A stretch of 64,000 nt of DNA, taken from contig JAPNUO010000001.1 in the NCBI GenBank assembly GCA_026627065.1, positions 591,922-655,921 on the forward strand, written 5' to 3'. Shown here piece after piece: positions 53,395 to 61,455 of the stretch. The first letter of the stretch is position 1, and each line of letters begins with the position of its first letter. Both the position numbers and the translations under genes were made by a program. A model generated the notes under the pieces. That model was not told where the DNA came from and did not search any database. It worked only from the letters and a program-made list of their open reading frames with translations. This DNA is from Bacillota bacterium. Lineage in GTDB: Bacteria > Bacillota > Sulfobacillia > Sulfobacillales > Sulfobacillaceae.

Positions 53395-53975
53395 TCCAAG
53401 ACCCCCTTGGTCGAGGGCAACAGGTCATGGCGCACTTGGCACGCCTCGTGGAGCGCCTGACCTAGGCCTTTGAAGGCGGCTTCATACACGTGGTGCGCAT
53501 TCTGGCCGAAAAGATAGGAGAGGTGCACCGTCATGCCCGCATGCCGAGCGAACCCGTGAAAAAATTCCGGCCACACTTCCCCCGACACCGTCCCGATGGC
53601 GCGCACGGGAAAATCTCCCGACCAAAAGCATTGGCCGCGGCCAGAAATGTCCACGGCACAGAGGACCAGCGCTTCGTCCATAGGCATCAGGCGCTGGCCA
53701 AACCGCTGGATGCCGCGCCGATCTCCCAATGCCTCCCGAAACGCGCTGCCTAACGCAATTCCCACATCTTCCACCAGATGGTGGGCATCCACCTCCACGT
53801 CCCCGTGAGCCGCAAGATCCACAGAAAATCGTCCGTGCACGGCCAAGGCACTGACAAAATGCGTCAACAACGGCAGATTGGTCTCGATGTGCGGTGGTGC
53901 TTGCGCATCCAGTTCCAAGTGCACCCGCACCGACGTCTCTTGGGTGGTTCGCTCCACATCGGCGCTTCGCGTCAT
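53391..53975 (-). CDS. hisB: Imidazoleglycerol-phosphate dehydratase
   Basis: ATG 53975 lies nine bases after GGAGGA; an ATG three codons earlier touches that site. The 194-residue protein has LPLLTHFVSALAVHGRF, DAHHLVEDVGIALGSAF (HHxxED metal ligands), RFGQRLMPMDEALVLCAVD and GQNAHHVYEAAFKGLGQAL (second HH). It is the monofunctional dehydratase, without the phosphatase domain of E. coli. It overlaps hisG and hisH by four bases. Confidence 0.96.
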   Translation of the reverse strand: MTRSADVERTTQETSVRVHLELDAQAPPHIETNLPLLTHFVSALAVHGRFSVDLAAHGDVEVDAHHLVEDVGIALGSAFREALGDRRGIQRFGQRLMPMDEALVLCAVDISGRGQCFWSGDFPVRAIGTVSGEVWPEFFHGFARHAGMTVHLSYLFGQNAHHVYEAAFKGLGQALHEACQVRHDLLPSTKGVLE

Positions 53976-54613
53976 CTCTGACATTCCTCCTCTAAGCGCG
54001 TTACCGCCGCGACAAAACCTTGGTATACGACATCCGCCTCTTGATGTGTGCGCCAAAACGCTGGATTGGCGATGAGCCAAGCACTGGACTCCATGATCCG
54101 AGCCACCTCGACCAGATGATGATGGCTGAGCGTACGCCCCGTTTGCACAATATCCACGATGTAGGGCGCCAGCCCGATGTGCGGAGCCAGCTCTAAGCTG
54201 CCCGACAGCTGCACAACCTCAATCGGATGCTGCCGCTCGGCAAAATACCGGTGAGCAATATTAGGATACTTGGTGGCCACCCGGACAGGGCCGTCAGGCC
54301 AGTGATCGACCGGCGACGCCAACGCAAGATGGCAGCGCGCAATGTGGAGGTCGAGCACTTCCAGCACCCCTTGCGCACCCTTTTCCTCCAAAATATCCCG
54401 ACCCACCACCCCAAACGCCGCAATGCCGCGCTGAACGAGCATGGGAATATCTTGCCCGCGGGCAATAATGAGGCCAGGAGCGCGGGAAGACGGCGGAAAC
54501 CACAGCGCGCGCCCGTTGGTCACCGGCCAGGGCCAACCGGCCAGCTCCCAAAGGTTCTGAAATTCTTCCAGCACCCGTCCTTTGGCTACGGCCACTGTCA
54601 ACTCATGGGTCAT
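53972..54613 (-). CDS. hisG: ATP phosphoribosyltransferase catalytic subunit, short form
   Basis: The 213-residue protein has TVAVAKGRVLEEFQNLWELAG, IARGQDIPMLVQRGIAAFGVVGRDIL, VRVATKYPNIAHRYFAE and GLAPYIVDIVQTGRTLSHHHL. It lacks the C-terminal regulatory domain of long HisG, so activity needs HisZ, encoded next door. First step of histidine synthesis. ATG 54613 is chosen over a GTG at 54622; both follow AAGGGTGAG. Confidence 0.94.
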   Translation of the reverse strand: MTHELTVAVAKGRVLEEFQNLWELAGWPWPVTNGRALWFPPSSRAPGLIIARGQDIPMLVQRGIAAFGVVGRDILEEKGAQGVLEVLDLHIARCHLALASPVDHWPDGPVRVATKYPNIAHRYFAERQHPIEVVQLSGSLELAPHIGLAPYIVDIVQTGRTLSHHHLVEVARIMESSAWLIANPAFWRTHQEADVVYQGFVAAVTRLEEECQR

Positions 54614-54618
54614 GACTC

Positions 54619-55410
54619 TCACCCTTCAACGGCGCGAAACGCGTCTAAATATAGCGTAAAGCCAATCCCGTCAATGGCGCGATCCCGCACCCGCATCTCA
54701 AAACGGCCGCCGTTGGCCAGGGCTTGCCCGGTCGCGCGATGGTACAGGCTAAACACGATGCCGTGGTAGTAGTCCCACTGCCCGGTGAGGGATAAGTCCC
54801 AGCGCTCCGTCCACGGCGTCTGGACGGCCGGCAGCCCAATGGGCTCAATCCATCGATTGATTTCCTCCACAAATTGCGACGGGGGCAACGGCCGAAACAG
54901 GGACACAAGATCTGGCCAATGACTCGAGATCCAGCTCCAGCAGCCTTGACGCAGAGCCTCTATCGCCTGCCGGCGCTCGCTCTCCCCAATCCCCTTGGCG
55001 TCCAGCACTCGCTGTAACCATCCTAGGTGGCCAAACACTATGACCAAATCCCGCGCTTCCAGGCGAAAACCGCTCACCAAGTCCACTAAAAATTGAACGA
55101 CGTCAGCGTCCTTGGTCTCGGCAGGTTCCCCCAGCCACTCGACGTCGACCGCTTCCAACCATGCCTGACCGGCGCGAAACAACGGGCCCGTGGAAAAGAC
55201 CTTAAGCGGCCAGGGCACCGACGCCGGCTCAAAGCTCCCCAAAACCTGAACCATCGCCTCCGTGTGATCACGGCGAAACGCGTGGTCACGGTAAAGATCG
55301 GTGGACACGGGGTGAAATCCCGATGCCAGCAGGTGCTCTACGACCTGCACGAACACTTCATACTGTCGACGATTGGCCCTGAGCCACTGCTCCACCTTGC
55401 ACATCACCAC
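54619..55410 (-). CDS. hisZ: ATP phosphoribosyltransferase regulatory subunit HisZ
   Basis: A 263-residue paralogue of histidyl-tRNA synthetase's catalytic core: HLLASGFHPVSTDLYRDH, LKVFSTGPLFRAGQAWLEAVDVEWLG, LVIVFGHLGWLQRVL, and YYHGIVFSLYHRATGQALANGGRFE. It is shorter than usual (about 390) and lacks an anticodon domain. It activates short HisG. First gene of the operon; no ribosome site is visible and the predicted transcript leader is under about 20 bases, so initiation may be nearly leaderless. Confidence 0.88.
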   Translation of the reverse strand: MVMCKVEQWLRANRRQYEVFVQVVEHLLASGFHPVSTDLYRDHAFRRDHTEAMVQVLGSFEPASVPWPLKVFSTGPLFRAGQAWLEAVDVEWLGEPAETKDADVVQFLVDLVSGFRLEARDLVIVFGHLGWLQRVLDAKGIGESERRQAIEALRQGCWSWISSHWPDLVSLFRPLPPSQFVEEINRWIEPIGLPAVQTPWTERWDLSLTGQWDYYHGIVFSLYHRATGQALANGGRFEMRVRDRAIDGIGFTLYLDAFRAVEG

Positions 55411-55429
55411 ATTAACGCTTTATTTGTTT

Positions 55430-55460
55430 ATTATAATAAAACCTCAACCAACAAAGTCAA
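55430..55460 (-). promoter_or_regulatory. Promoter of the his operon
   Basis: TTGACT (55455-55460) lies 16 bases from TATTAT (55433-55438), or 19 from TATAAT (55430-55435), on the minus strand in an AT-rich stretch. No T-box or terminator is seen in the short leader. The 140 bases between this promoter and the transposase remnant hold no gene I can support. Confidence 0.7.
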
Positions 55461-55601
55461 CGCTCCAGATGGAGACAACCCATGAAAGAAATTCTTCGCG
55501 ACTCGAACTTAAGCAGCTATGAACCCGTGCATCGGGCTTCTCACTGCGCGGGCGTCGGGTCGTCGAGGGGTAACACGCACCCCGATGATGAACATAATAT
55601 A

Positions 55602-56772
55602 TCATATAGCAATTTCTAAATAATGTGCACGTCCTCGACCGCCTGGGGAGCCCATCGCCACCGAAACGGCACCGCATCCTGATTGAGCCACGCAATAGAG
55701 GCTACCAACTGGTCGGCCAGGGTCCGCCAGTTCCTCCGGTGAGTCAACGCGCAGGCCTTTCAGGCACTGTTTCGTCAGCGTCGTAAAAAAACACCGCAAT
55801 GACGCCAAGCCAGGAGGCCTGCGGTGGCGCGTCAAGGCAAAATCAAAGCGATGGGGCACCGTCGCTAAATAGGCGCGGGTTTCGCACGCAGTGGGGGCGA
55901 AGTGATTATCCGGTATGAGTTGACTCTTGACCCCCGAGGGATATTTCTGGTCCAGTGCCTGCAAAAATTCAACAAACTCGGCGCTCCGGTGGCGGGGACG
56001 GACCATCGCCACGATTTCGCCGGTCGCGACATCGACCCCGGCCCAGAGGCTCACCGTGCAGTGGCGGACATATTCGTGGTCCCGTTGCCCGGTGCCCTGG
56101 CCCGTGGCGGGCTGGGACGCCCGGTCGGGCGCCGTGGCTCCGAACGCTTGAATGCCGGGCTTTTCGTCAGAGGACCACCGGACAGTGGGTCGGTCGTTCT
56201 CGTCGAAGGTGAATTCGACTTGCTGGGAGACGTGGAGCACTTGGACCCTCTAGGCGTCGAAATCCGGATCGTGGCGGTGCAGGGAATACGTCAACCGATG
56301 CGCAGGAAAGTCTTGGGCGGCCAACCACTGAGAATGATTCCTTGTTGTACCCGTTAAGCGCTGGGGTTTCCCGCTGCCGCAGCGTGTTCTCGGACGTCCT
56401 GAGTCAACAAGGATTCCGACCACAATGCCGGGGCCAGGCCTAGATCCTGGGGCTTCTGACAGGCGAGGCTGACAATCCAGGCGTGAGCTTCCGGGGTCAT
56501 TGGACGGGGCCGTCCCGGCCGCGCAAGATCAGGCAAGGCTGGGCGCGGTCCCAGCGCGAGCGCTTTCCCGACACCGCGACGCACGGCATTCCGGGGCCTC
56601 GGCAACCGGTCCGCAGTGGCCTACAGAGACTCCTCCTCTGCATAGGCTCACAACATTTGCGCCCGGATGACCTCCATACGGCGGGCCGAACGACTGCGCG
56701 CCAGATGGGTCAGGTAGGCGCGATCCTCCTCGGTAAGCGCCAGCATCGCCGGACGACGTTTGGTCGGCATGA
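55602..56772 (-). pseudogene. Degraded IS630-family transposase
   Basis: Read on the minus strand from ATG 56772, the frame starts MPTKRRPAMLALTEEDRAYL, an IS630 N-terminal helix-turn-helix region, and is broken by in-frame stops near 56650, 56630 and 56355. A DDE part (DEKPGIQAFG, VSLWAGVDVATGEIV with the first aspartate, LIPDNHFAP with the second) then follows in another frame. The third acidic residue, normally in WLNxIE, is lost (PPGLASLRCFF). Several frameshifts and stops mean it cannot be active. Terminal repeats were not located. Confidence 0.82.
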
Positions 56773-57140
56773 GTCAAACCTCCCGCAAGGGTTTTCTTCA
56801 CCATACCATACCTCCCTTGCTAGGTCATGCGTTAAGGAATCGAGCTACTAGGAGCCAAAGTACGAGGGCTTTCTCGTGATGATGTAGACGGGCATGACCC
56901 GGTGTAATACTATGGCTCTGTTCGTCGCAACCTTACCATGTTGCCAGATTTTCGACCGTCATGCCAAACTCAGGTCTGGCGATTCGTCCCCACGCACAGC
57001 ACAGCATACACTACCGGGAAACCCGAAAAAGACCACCTGGCCACTATTGACACAGCCGACCTCCTCTTGTGAAACCTATGCTCCAGACTGGTTCAGCGTA
57101 GCATTCCCCCTCACAGGTTTTATCCTCGTAAAGAAGAGAA
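56773..57140. other. Intergenic stretch without a supported gene
   Basis: About 370 bases between the transposase remnant and the regulator gene. A plus-strand frame (56894-57169) has no ribosome site and overlaps the regulator's end. Nothing recognisable was found; the stretch may contain further mobile-element debris. Confidence 0.5.
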
Positions 57141-57791
57141 CTACGTCACAATGTTATCTTTCTTCATAGCCTGCACCTCGCTGAGGTATCCATAAACAGT
57201 CACGCGAGAAACACCCAAAAGATTGGCCACCCGGTCCACTGTTCCTTTCACCGAAAACACACCTCGATCGTACAGCATACGAATCAATTTTAACCGTTCT
57301 TCTTTGTCACCCAAGGCTAGCGCTGTCCGTTGCGACTCAATGGTTTCGTCGAGAATCTGAGTAATAAGTTCATTAATGTCTGTCGCAAAATGTTCGTCAA
57401 TTTGGTCTTCTGTGGCTACGAAATCTCGCAAAATGTTGGTTGCCACCATAAGGTCTGTAATATCGTAGTTAATACAAATCGCAGCAAATATTCGCCCCGA
57501 CGGATCCTTAAGATAAATGGAGGACGACTTCAATGTTCTTCCCGATCGAGTTTTAGCGCGGTAATTATACTGATCGTAATCGCCATATGGATTGTTAAAA
57601 ATAGGCAAACCCAAATTGGTCGATGGGTCTCCTACCTGACGACCGGTAATCTCTCCGTGCACTATTTCAACAATAGACGATTCAGGCGAACGTAAGTCAT
57701 GAAGAACAACCTCGCACTTATCACCCAATACTCGACCCAACGCGCTGACAACCTGCTTAAGCAATAGGATTGCCGCCTGATCATCAAACAC
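57141..57791 (-). CDS. YheO/DauR-type PAS-HTH transcriptional regulator
   Basis: GTG 57791 lies seven bases after GGGAGG. The 216-residue product has an N-terminal YheO-type PAS domain (CEVVLHDLRSPESSIVEIVHG, IYLKDPSGRIFAAICINYDIT) and a C-terminal helix-turn-helix (DRVANLLGVSRVTVYGYLSEV). DauR, which controls D-arginine catabolism in Pseudomonas, belongs to this family. It is the promoter-distal gene of the cluster. It probably senses a substrate or product of the pathway. The domain identification is good; the ligand is unknown. Confidence 0.85.
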   Translation of the reverse strand: MFDDQAAILLLKQVVSALGRVLGDKCEVVLHDLRSPESSIVEIVHGEITGRQVGDPSTNLGLPIFNNPYGDYDQYNYRAKTRSGRTLKSSSIYLKDPSGRIFAAICINYDITDLMVATNILRDFVATEDQIDEHFATDINELITQILDETIESQRTALALGDKEERLKLIRMLYDRGVFSVKGTVDRVANLLGVSRVTVYGYLSEVQAMKKDNIVT

Positions 57792-57849
57792 GTCTGCACC
57801 TCCCACACTAACTAGATTACACCAAAAATTGAATGCAGACTCTTTCCCT

Positions 57850-58257
57850 TTAATCCACGCGCGACTTAGGCCCAGCCCAGGCGATCATGTCGATTTCCAC
57901 CAAAATACCTGGCAATACCGAACCGACAGTCGTACGCACAGGGTAAGGAGGAACAAAAAATGTCTCGTATGTTCGGTTAAATTCTGCAAAATCCCGTGCA
58001 ATGTCCTGCAAGTGGACTGTTGTTTTGACTACGTCAGCAAAATCAAGCCCAGATTCTTCCAGGATTGCGCGAAGATTTGTTAAAACCTGTCGCGTTTGTT
58101 CGGTAATGGTATTTCCAACAACACGACCCGTTGTTGGGTCTATCGGGCCGACCCCAGCTGTAAAAAGAAATCCGCCTACGATCAAGCCTTGAGAATATGC
58201 CCCCCCTGGGATAGGAGCACGGCCAGTCCGAATGACCTTCGCATCCATCGCATCCAT
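57850..58257 (-). CDS. RidA family enamine/imine deaminase
   Basis: ATG 58257 follows AGGAGG by nine bases. The 135-residue protein has APIPGGAYSQGLIVGGFLFTAG, GNTITEQTRQVLTNLRAILEE, VVKTTVHLQDIARDFAEFN and PPYPVRTTVGSVLPGILVEIDMIAW, with the conserved arginine (RTTV) of active RidA. RidA hydrolyses 2-aminoacrylate and related enamines released by PLP dehydratases. Its place beside two PLP lyase-type enzymes fits that role. Confidence 0.92.
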   Translation of the reverse strand: MDAMDAKVIRTGRAPIPGGAYSQGLIVGGFLFTAGVGPIDPTTGRVVGNTITEQTRQVLTNLRAILEESGLDFADVVKTTVHLQDIARDFAEFNRTYETFFVPPYPVRTTVGSVLPGILVEIDMIAWAGPKSRVD

Positions 58258-58271
58258 ATAGACATACCTCC

Positions 58272-59366
58272 TTAACACGGGCCACCGCGGGCATAGATTG
58301 GCAGCATCACTTCAATTGAACTTCGGCGAATGCCTACGACGTTATTCTGCAAATTAATCACAGTACACACATGATTGGGAATAATCTCGACCCTTTCACC
58401 CACCTGAGGTCGGGATGCTCCAGAAGGGATTTGAACCACAGCATGCTCTTCGGAAAGACGTGTTATCCGCCAGTCAGGACGACCGACGACCAAACCGTAC
58501 GAATCCAAAATCGGCCCATCCGTTGATAGCGTTTTGCTTCCAGCATCCAATACAGCGCGATCATCGCTGGGACAACTCACTACTGTAGCCCATACGCGCG
58601 CGGCACATTCAGAGACGGTAACAGCTCCACTCGCAATAATACTCCGATCGTTAAAGATATATATACCCGGCCTGACTTCTGTAGCGTGCCGTAGGACCTC
58701 CATGTGATGAGCGAGAATGGTGCCACCTACACTGATGGTGTCTACGGATAACCCCGCTTCAGCCAAAAGTCGTCGGTAGTGTCCGAGTTGTTGGTCTTCA
58801 TCGTGAATAAGCGCCCGAATGTGATTACTGTCAGTATTACCCGCAATATGTCCAGCAAAGGACATTAAACCTCGAAATCGCAAGCCGGGTTCCTGATGGA
58901 CCATCTGTGCTAGGTCCACGACTGCAGAACCAGTGAGACCACACCGATGAAAACCGGTGTCTACTTCGACCAAGATATCCACCACTGAATCTGCTAGGGC
59001 AGCCGCTCGCGCTACCGTCTGCATGGCTCGAACCGAATCAATGGCTACGGTCGGCCGTAGTCCCCGCGTTATGAGCGTAGCTAAGTGAAATGCCTTGAGC
59101 TCTCCCACCAACGGATAGGCTATAAGTACGTCGTAAAGGCCAGCACTCAGCAACATTTCGGCTTCGTCCAACCTAGCTACCGTGAGCCCTCGCGCCCCCA
59201 ATTCATACTGCCTACGCGCTAGCGTGGGTTGTTTGTGTGTTTTTGTATGGGGTCGCAAACCTAATCGATGGGCATTAGCCAGTTGTTGCATATACTGCAA
59301 ATTTCTTTCCATAATATCGAGGTCGATAGCCACAAACGGAGTCTCCAAATGCTCTAGAGCTGTCAA
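58272..59366 (-). CDS. D-threonine aldolase / D-serine dehydratase-like PLP enzyme
   Basis: TTG 59366 has GGGAGGT seven bases upstream; an ATG at 59399 overlaps the previous stop and lacks such a site. The 364-residue protein has an alanine racemase-like N-terminal barrel (ETPFVAIDLDIMERNL, RPHTKTHK with the PLP lysine, about residue 42, LVEVDTGFHRCG, SVGGT) and a C-terminal DSD1-type domain with the metal site IPNHVCTVINLQN (H-x-C). Eukaryotic D-serine dehydratase has His and Cys there, while characterised D-threonine aldolase has His and Asp. A D-amino acid substrate is likely; which one is not known. Confidence 0.85.
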   Translation of the reverse strand: MTALEHLETPFVAIDLDIMERNLQYMQQLANAHRLGLRPHTKTHKQPTLARRQYELGARGLTVARLDEAEMLLSAGLYDVLIAYPLVGELKAFHLATLITRGLRPTVAIDSVRAMQTVARAAALADSVVDILVEVDTGFHRCGLTGSAVVDLAQMVHQEPGLRFRGLMSFAGHIAGNTDSNHIRALIHDEDQQLGHYRRLLAEAGLSVDTISVGGTILAHHMEVLRHATEVRPGIYIFNDRSIIASGAVTVSECAARVWATVVSCPSDDRAVLDAGSKTLSTDGPILDSYGLVVGRPDWRITRLSEEHAVVQIPSGASRPQVGERVEIIPNHVCTVINLQNNVVGIRRSSIEVMLPIYARGGPC

Positions 59367-59395
59367 TCTGTTACCTCCCAAAATTAGCGTTAACC

Positions 59396-60160
59396 TCATA
59401 CCATCGCCATATTAAGGCTTGGCGGTACCCACAAGGCATCAAAATATTGTAACGCTTTCTTCACACTACGTCCCCCATCCATTAACGTGGGACATAAATG
59501 TCCAGCAAATAGTGCTTCATGGGGAATACTCTCTAGTCTTTTCATACTATTCGCGTAATCTACCACACTGCACTCCGGAATAGGTTCAATTGCAACGAAC
59601 CCTCCCGGAAAGATATGGTCTCCGGCAAACAACAGGGTGTGACCATCTTCGGTTATTACCGAGTAAACCATGTGTTCCGGTGCATGTCCCGGCGTGTGCC
59701 ATGCTACAATGCGACAGCGACTCATCAAAAATTGTTCTCCATCATGTAGTTCGCGATCCACCGCAGGCTGTTCTACAAAAAAGTCGGGTGGATAAACTCC
59801 AGCGCGTTTGGCTCGTTCCAGAGAAATGGGATCCTCTGTTTCAACCCATCGTTGCATTAATGTGGGTCCTGCAAATACTTGAACAGAAGGAAAGAAGTGA
59901 CGGATCCCTATTACACCGCCTGCATGATCTGCGTGCCCATGGGTCAAAAATACCCATTTTAACGTAATACCCATATGCGAACACAGGGTGTAGACATGCT
60001 CTCCAATATCGGGTGTTGCAGCTGCATCGATTAGGCACGCCTCCTTACCATCGCATATCAAGTAAGTATTGGCATCGTACGGATTAGAGAGGCCCATACC
60101 TGCAACCCCACTTGCAACCAGATATACGTCTGGGCTGCGAATAAGATGAATGACGTTCAT
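59396..60160 (-). CDS. Metallo-beta-lactamase fold hydrolase of the island
   Basis: ATG 60160 follows AAGGAG by seven bases. The 254-residue protein shows NPYDANTYLICDGKEACLIDAA, FLTHGHADHAGGVIG (HxHxDH), AWHTPGHAPEHMVYSV and LLFAGDHIFPG, then a C-terminal FAGHLCP metal histidine. It resembles glyoxalase II-like hydrolases but the substrate is unknown. It is not a close copy of the MBL protein at 46.1 kb. In the cluster it could hydrolyse an ester, thioester or lactone intermediate; that is speculation. Confidence 0.82.
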   Translation of the reverse strand: MNVIHLIRSPDVYLVASGVAGMGLSNPYDANTYLICDGKEACLIDAAATPDIGEHVYTLCSHMGITLKWVFLTHGHADHAGGVIGIRHFFPSVQVFAGPTLMQRWVETEDPISLERAKRAGVYPPDFFVEQPAVDRELHDGEQFLMSRCRIVAWHTPGHAPEHMVYSVITEDGHTLLFAGDHIFPGGFVAIEPIPECSVVDYANSMKRLESIPHEALFAGHLCPTLMDGGRSVKKALQYFDALWVPPSLNMAMV

Positions 60161-60208
60161 AGCGTTACTCCTTTGATTATCATGGATTATCATGAAGAAG
60201 CAATAAAT

Positions 60209-61417
60209 TTATCCTGTGATGGATAGTAATTCGTCCACCGCCGCGTCTCCACGAGAACGAATTGTCGTTATCGGTGGCTGGGCATTCTGGTTGATATCGG
60301 CTAAATCCCGCCATCCTGCTCCGGTAGCTATACAGACAACCGTATCGTTACTCCCGAGAGCTCCCTGCTGTACCAGGTGTTCAACAGCCGCCAAGCTGAT
60401 TGCAGCAGAAGGTTCGGCCCAAATACCGGCGCGTTTAGCTAGCCTGGCACTCCAGCGCACCGCATCTTCTTCTTCCACCATTACAACTCCACCATGCGAC
60501 GCACGAATTGCACGTAATGCTGCAACCCCGTCAGGAGGATAGGCATGGCGTAAACCGGGGGTCGCTGTCGGGCGCGACGCATCAATTTCCTGCGACAACT
60601 TTCTCAAATCAGGATCTGTATAAATTCCTTTCTGCAGGGCTAAGTAGAGTGAGGCAAATTGCCGATTTTGTACCCCCACCATTCGAGGTAAATCATAATG
60701 GTCTTCAACAATATCCTGAAATCCGGAGAAAATACTCGCTAAGGTGCCACCACCACCCACAGGCACTACAACAACTGACGGCACATAGCCAAGATCATGC
60801 ACAATTTCATAGGCAATTGTTTTAGGCGCTTCAGCCTGAAATGGGTTCGCTTTTCGATAAGTAGAAATATCAATAAATGCCCCACTATTGCTAGCCCGCG
60901 TCACAACATCTAATACATCTTCAACCGTCCCATCAATGCGGACCAATGTCGATCCATAGATATGACACAGCAACAAACGAGAAAGAGGAGCATCTGAGGG
61001 CACGACCACAACATTCGTCATGCCAGCACGTGCAGCATAGGCCGCGGCTGCAACACCGGCCCCCCCCGCAGAGAGCAATATGGTTCGGCAATGTCCCTTC
61101 TCCCGCAGCTTGGTAAACGCAACTGACATGGCACGATCTTTCATGGATCCTGTTGGATTACGCGTTTCGTCTTTAATCCACAAGGATACGCCAGGTATAA
61201 GATCGGGACAAAAAATTAACGGTGTGGCCCCTTCTCCTAACGTTACCGGCGACGTGGTCTCCACAGGCAACCGTACCCGATAATACCACATCGAACGAGG
61301 ATTGCCTGAAGGTATCGGCTCATTGTATTCAAAGATGGTCTCGCCACCGCAAGGACAGGGGTTATGTTCCTGCTCTAACACAGAACCACACTCGGCACAC
61401 TTGGCTTGATAAGCCAT
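60209..61417 (-). CDS. Threonine synthase-like PLP lyase with N-terminal zinc ribbon
   Basis: ATG 61417 follows GAGGGAGAACCGG. The 402-residue protein has an N-terminal zinc ribbon (CAECG about residue 6 and CPCGG about 14 residues later), then a fold-type II PLP domain: LGEGATPLIFC, DETRNPTGSMKDRAMSVAF (PLP lysine), LLSAGGAGVAAAAYAARAG, VVVVPVGGGGTLASIFSGF and CIATGAGW. This is the threonine synthase/threonine dehydratase group. No other threonine synthesis genes are near, so a catabolic ammonia-lyase is more likely. RidA in the same unit would handle its enamine product. Confidence 0.85.
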   Translation of the reverse strand: MAYQAKCAECGSVLEQEHNPCPCGGETIFEYNEPIPSGNPRSMWYYRVRLPVETTSPVTLGEGATPLIFCPDLIPGVSLWIKDETRNPTGSMKDRAMSVAFTKLREKGHCRTILLSAGGAGVAAAAYAARAGMTNVVVVPSDAPLSRLLLCHIYGSTLVRIDGTVEDVLDVVTRASNSGAFIDISTYRKANPFQAEAPKTIAYEIVHDLGYVPSVVVVPVGGGGTLASIFSGFQDIVEDHYDLPRMVGVQNRQFASLYLALQKGIYTDPDLRKLSQEIDASRPTATPGLRHAYPPDGVAALRAIRASHGGVVMVEEEDAVRWSARLAKRAGIWAEPSAAISLAAVEHLVQQGALGSNDTVVCIATGAGWRDLADINQNAQPPITTIRSRGDAAVDELLSITG

Positions 61418-61455
61418 CCGGTTCTCCCTCTCTTCCCATGCCAATGTGCTCATAG

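Noticed and set aside
55444..55695. Minus-strand 83-residue frame upstream of hisZ
   Set aside because: It overlaps the his promoter and has a random-looking composition without a ribosome site.
56894..57169. Plus-strand 91-residue frame
   Set aside because: No ribosome site, overlaps the regulator's 3' end, no recognisable pattern.
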